In this document: positions 38,250-41,703 of the stretch, piece after piece
Layout: each line of letters starts with the position of its first letter
Numbering within the stretch: the stretch's first letter is position 1
NCBI GenBank assembly: GCA_937125135.1
Contig: CAKZLD010000123.1
Span: forward strand, 1-41,703
DNA from: an uncultured Ignavibacterium sp.
GTDB lineage: Bacteria; Bacteroidota; Ignavibacteria; Ignavibacteriales; Ignavibacteriaceae
Reading direction: 5' to 3'
DNA: 41,703 nt
The notes under the pieces: generated by a model
The model's database searches: none
What the model was told of the DNA's origin: nothing
The model's input: only the letters and a program-made list of their open reading frames with translations
Position numbers and translations under genes: made by a program

Positions 38250-39185
38250 TTACTTTTCATTCAATTTTAATTCTATTGCTTTTCGGACAAAACCATCAGC
38301 CTTTTGAAGAAGCTTTTGTGCTTCTTGAAAATCAACATTGGCTTTAATCATAACTAAAGCGCTTTTTACGTGAAAGTTTGATTTAGTTAAAAATTCCTGA
38401 GCTACTTCATAAGAAACTCCTGTTATCAACATAACAATTCTTTTAGCTCGTTCAACTAATTTTTTATTAGTCATTTGCAAATCAATCATCATGTTCTCGT
38501 ATGTTTTTCCCATTCTAACCATAGCAGTAGTAGTAATCATATTCAAGACAAGCTTTTGTGCTGTTCCGCTTTTCATTCGAGTAGATCCCATAATTACCTC
38601 CGGACCCACATAGGGACAAATGGCAACATCAACTTCTTTAATGTTAAAATCTTCTCTCGGATTGGTAGTTACAAAAAGAGTTTTTGCTCCAAGCTCTTTT
38701 GCTTTTTTAACTGCACCTATAACATAAGGAGTTCTTCGGCTCGCTGCAATTCCACACACAACATCTTTTTCATTAACATTTGCAGTAATTACATCATTAG
38801 CACCATTTTCTTCATAATCTTCAGCTCCTTCCTGAGCCCGAAACATCGCTTTCCGACCACCAGCTATGAAACCATCAATCATTCCGAAAGGCGTTCCGAA
38901 AGTTGGGGGACATTCTGAAGCATCTACTACACCAAGTCTTCCGCTTGTCCCTGCTCCGAAATAAAGTAATCGTCCACCATTCTTCAGTGCCTGAACAACA
39001 ATCTCCACAGCTTGTTCAATGTATGGAATTTCTTTTTCTACAGCAAAAGGAATTGTCTTATCTTCTTCATTAATAATTTTGAGAATATCTAAAGTAGGAA
39101 GTTTATCAATATTAATTGATTTTGGATTTCTTTGCTCTGTAGTAAGCTTACTTATTTCATCAAATATTTTTTTTGAGTCGCTCAT
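38250..39185 (-). CDS. murQ: N-acetylmuramic acid 6-phosphate etherase
   Basis: A 311-residue SIS-domain enzyme of usual MurQ length. The glycine-rich sugar-phosphate site FGAGTSGRLGVVDASECPPTFG contains Glu91, matching the first catalytic Glu of E. coli MurQ, and Glu119 in FRAQEGAED matches the second. It cleaves the lactyl ether of MurNAc-6-phosphate to give GlcNAc-6-phosphate and D-lactate during cell-wall recycling. The ATG at 39185 is preferred over a GTG two codons upstream; neither has a clear Shine-Dalgarno. It diverges from the NagB-PIG-L gene, whose product is predicted to use the GlcNAc-6-phosphate branch. Confidence 0.95.
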   Translation of the reverse strand: MSDSKKIFDEISKLTTEQRNPKSINIDKLPTLDILKIINEEDKTIPFAVEKEIPYIEQAVEIVVQALKNGGRLLYFGAGTSGRLGVVDASECPPTFGTPFGMIDGFIAGGRKAMFRAQEGAEDYEENGANDVITANVNEKDVVCGIAASRRTPYVIGAVKKAKELGAKTLFVTTNPREDFNIKEVDVAICPYVGPEVIMGSTRMKSGTAQKLVLNMITTTAMVRMGKTYENMMIDLQMTNKKLVERAKRIVMLITGVSYEVAQEFLTKSNFHVKSALVMIKANVDFQEAQKLLQKADGFVRKAIELKLNEK

Positions 39186-39318
39186 TATCACTTTAAGATT
39201 GAAATTACAGTTACAAATATAGTGTCAAATGAATTTAGACTTTTTTAATGATTATTCTTGCATAATTTTTATTTTTGAAGAAACGATTAAAATTTATTAA
39301 CAACCTCAAAGACCTATT

Positions 39319-41652
39319 ATGTTATCAAAAGTTGAACAATATTATTTAAATCTCTCCGGAAAAGAATTAATCTATAAACCCACAGAAAAAATACCTGTAA
39401 TTCAGGTTTCAAATTTCCCTGAGTTGGGAAAATTCACAGCTTTAAGATTTATTGAATGGATGCAGGAAAACCCAGGTGGAGTGATTTCTCTTCCAACTGG
39501 TAAAACTCCCGAACATTTCATCAAATGGGTTTCTCATTTCTTAAAGAACTGGGATAAAGAATCTGTACAAAATGAACTAAAAAAAGTAGATATTGACCCC
39601 ACGAAAAAACCAGATATATCAAGCTTTAGCTTTGTTCAAATAGATGAGTTCTATCCAATTGATACTAATCAACACAATAGTTTTTATTACTATATTCAAA
39701 AATTTTATTTCAGTAATTGGGGCTTAGATCCAAAGAAAGCTCTTTTTATGAACATCAATGAAATCCCAACTCCAAATAATCTTTCGCTTGATGAAATTTT
39801 CCCCGATCAAATTGTAGATTTAACCCTAAGGACAAGATATGCAAGCACAACTCAGGAAAGATTACAAAAACAAACTATAGAAATTGTTGATCAGTTTTGT
39901 ACAAACTATGAAAATAAAATCAGAGAACTTGGTGGGATTGGTTTCTTTTTAGGTGGAATTGGACCTGATGGACATATCGGTTTTAATGTAATGGGTAGTG
40001 ACCATTATTCAACAACAAGACTTATTGCAACAAACTATGAAACTCAAGCTGCTGCAGCATCCGATCTCGGTGGAATTGAGGTTGCAAAAAAGAGATTGGT
40101 TATTACTATCGGACTTGATACAATTACTTATAATCAAGATGCAACTGCAATCATAATTGCTGCTGGAGAAGCTAAAGCAAACATAGTTCGTGACTCAATT
40201 CAAAGTGAGAGAACTAATAAATACCCAGCTACTGTTCTTCAAAGATTAAAGAATGCAAGGTTCTATTTGACCGACGGAGCTGCTTTCAGACTTATCGAAA
40301 GACGATTTGTTGATGTTAAAAAGGAAGAACCTATTTCACAAAAATCAATAGAAAGAGCTGTGGTTAACCTTGTAATTGATGCAAAAAAATCTTTATTGGA
40401 TTTGACTAAAGAGGATTACAATTCTAACAAATTAACGAAATATATTCTTCAAAAGACCGGAATGTCTCCAAAACAAATCGGTCAGGAAATTTTTGATTCA
40501 ATAATTCAAAGAATCAATAAAGGTTTAGAGCACGTAACAAATCAGGTTATATTACATACGGGTCCGCATCACGATGATATTCCATTAGGTTACTTACCAT
40601 ATATAAATCATCTTGTGCGTGACCCGAGTAATCATCATCATTTTGTTACTATGACAAGCGGATTTACTGCTGTTACAAACTCTTACATGCTCGGACTTTT
40701 ACAAGACTTGAAATCTTTTCTACAGTTGAATGATTTTAAAGAGAGATTTAAAGAAAGGTATTTTGATCCTGAGTTCAAAGATGGTAAAGACAGAGACTTA
40801 CATTTATATCTGGATGGCTTAGCTGAGCATAGTCGAACTGTAAGAAAAGAAGCTGTATCTAGAAGATTATTGAGAAACTTAATTGAAATTTATGAAGAAG
40901 ACAATATTAATTATCTTGAAGACAGAGTTGATGAGCTAATTAATTACTTCAAAACACAATATCCCGGCAAGAAAGATATTCCTCACGTTCAAAAGTTAAA
41001 AGGAATGATGAGAGAATTTGAAGAAGAGCTTGTGTGGGCTTTCTTTGGTTTTGGAACAGAATCAGTTACTCATATGCGACTTGGTTTTTATCAGGGAGAT
41101 ATCTTTACAGAAAATCCGGAAATGACAAGAGATGTTATCCCAATTCTTAATCTCTTAAAAAAAATTAAACCGACTATTGTAACTGTTGCGCTCGATCCTG
41201 AAGGAAGCGGACCAGATACACATTACAAAGTTTTACAAGCTACTTCTGAAGCATTAAAATTGTATGAAAAAGAAACCGGAATTTCAAATATAAAAGTCTG
41301 GGGTTACAGAAATGTTTGGTATCGTTTCCATCCGGCTGAAGCAAATGTTTTTATACCTGTCAGTTTGAATTCGATGGCAATTATGGAAAACACATTTCTA
41401 AATAGTTATGGTTCTCAGAAAGCCGCAAGTTTTCCGAGCTGGGAATATGATGGTCCATTTTCAAGACTCGCTCAGAAAATTCAGGTTGAACAATATCAAA
41501 CAATAAAGAGATGTTTGGGTAAAGATTTCTTTTTAAAACATCCTCATCCGAGATTGCGTGCGGCTTATGGATTTGTATTCTTGAAAGAATTGACATTAGA
41601 GGAATTTTACTCTCATTCAATGGAATTAAGAAAATTAACTGAAAATTATTAG
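39319..41652 (+). CDS. NagB-like glucosamine-6-phosphate deaminase fused to a PIG-L/LmbE-type domain
   Basis: A 777-residue fusion, about three times the size of E. coli NagB. Residues about 20-340 are a NagB/RpiA/SugB-fold domain: LPTGKTPE (58-65), QIDEF with Asp109 (matching E. coli Asp72) and GGIGPDGHIGFN with Asp217 and His219 (matching Asp141 and His143). The position of E. coli Glu148 holds Val224. Residues about 405-770 are a LmbE/PIG-L-like domain with HTGPHHDDIPLG (His417, Asp419, Asp420) and DPEGSGPDTHY (His635) as zinc-site candidates. The family's known members deaminate GlcN-6-P to fructose-6-P; the second domain could deacetylate GlcNAc-6-P. The divergent murQ supports an amino-sugar recycling role. 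A terminator follows. Confidence 0.88.
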   Translation: MLSKVEQYYLNLSGKELIYKPTEKIPVIQVSNFPELGKFTALRFIEWMQENPGGVISLPTGKTPEHFIKWVSHFLKNWDKESVQNELKKVDIDPTKKPDISSFSFVQIDEFYPIDTNQHNSFYYYIQKFYFSNWGLDPKKALFMNINEIPTPNNLSLDEIFPDQIVDLTLRTRYASTTQERLQKQTIEIVDQFCTNYENKIRELGGIGFFLGGIGPDGHIGFNVMGSDHYSTTRLIATNYETQAAAASDLGGIEVAKKRLVITIGLDTITYNQDATAIIIAAGEAKANIVRDSIQSERTNKYPATVLQRLKNARFYLTDGAAFRLIERRFVDVKKEEPISQKSIERAVVNLVIDAKKSLLDLTKEDYNSNKLTKYILQKTGMSPKQIGQEIFDSIIQRINKGLEHVTNQVILHTGPHHDDIPLGYLPYINHLVRDPSNHHHFVTMTSGFTAVTNSYMLGLLQDLKSFLQLNDFKERFKERYFDPEFKDGKDRDLHLYLDGLAEHSRTVRKEAVSRRLLRNLIEIYEEDNINYLEDRVDELINYFKTQYPGKKDIPHVQKLKGMMREFEEELVWAFFGFGTESVTHMRLGFYQGDIFTENPEMTRDVIPILNLLKKIKPTIVTVALDPEGSGPDTHYKVLQATSEALKLYEKETGISNIKVWGYRNVWYRFHPAEANVFIPVSLNSMAIMENTFLNSYGSQKAASFPSWEYDGPFSRLAQKIQVEQYQTIKRCLGKDFFLKHPHPRLRAAYGFVFLKELTLEEFYSHSMELRKLTENY

Positions 41653-41662
41653 AGAATAGTTT

Positions 41663-41703
41663 AAGTGGGACAAAAGAAGATTACTTTTATCCCACTTTTT
41701 CTT
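41663..41703 (+). terminator. Rho-independent terminator of the NagB-PIG-L gene
   Basis: AAGTGGGA (41663-41670) pairs with TCCCACTT (41690-41697), extended inward by AAAAG/CTTTT, then TTTCTT up to the window end. It begins 10 bases after the stop codon. Confidence 0.88.

Noticed and set aside
38475-38918. Plus-strand 147-residue Cys/Ser/Asn-rich open frame
   Set aside because: Antisense to the conserved murQ core; no recognisable pattern.

Overview
The window is AT-rich and densely coded, with most genes on the minus strand. The best fit is a bacterium of the Bacteroidota/Chlorobi side of the FCB group, most likely class Ignavibacteria (Ignavibacterium/Melioribacter-like). The reasons are a full-length SprA (type IX secretion translocon), the PorX regulator, a PorV-type barrel protein, several cargo proteins ending in the type IX C-terminal sorting domain, a CarboxypepD-like TonB-dependent receptor, and the low GC. 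The taxonomic call is an inference from gene content and protein style; I could not run a search.

Layout, left to right. (1) 1-119 is the N-terminus of alanyl-tRNA synthetase, cut by the window edge. (2) 400-4387 is a tight three-gene minus-strand unit: HGSNAT/DUF1624-like membrane acyltransferase, ruvB, and a secreted M1 metallopeptidase that starts with TTG behind a strong Shine-Dalgarno. (3) dnaK (4517-6433) has its own hairpin terminator and diverges from birA. (4) 7438-18559 is a six-gene minus-strand string, sprA > porX > tsaE > tsaB > DUF1573 protein > accD, with gaps of 8, -4, -8, -8 and +1 bases. It joins the type IX translocon and its regulator to tRNA t6A synthesis and fatty acid synthesis. 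(5) 18712-21341 is a squalene/hopanoid-type pair (hpnD > hpnE) followed by a DUF985 cupin. (6) 21667-24716 is an exopolysaccharide control unit: a small zinc-ribbon membrane protein, an SLBB-only export protein and a Wzc-type tyrosine autokinase, ending in a strong terminator. (7) 24761-27811 is accessory metabolism: a SCO1-like protein, a PLP amino-acid decarboxylase, OsmC and a VOC protein. (8) 27824-38109 is rich in secretion cargo: an M23 peptidase with sorting domain, a TonB receptor > giant surface protein > PorV-like cassette, and an FG-GAP protein with sorting domain. (9) 38250-41652 is a divergent amino-sugar recycling pair, murQ and a NagB-PIG-L fusion.

How the parts fit: the translocon (SprA), its regulator (PorX), an outer-membrane barrel of the shuttle family (PorV-like) and at least two clear clients are all within 27 kb, so the window reads as a secretion and cell-surface neighbourhood interleaved with housekeeping genes. 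I saw no CRISPR array, prophage, insertion sequence, tRNA or rRNA. No wholly new system can be proven from the sequence alone. The best candidates for a second look are the sprA-porX-tsaE-tsaB-DUF1573-accD string, the TonB receptor/surface protein/PorV cassette, and the NagB-PIG-L fusion, which lacks one classical deaminase residue.
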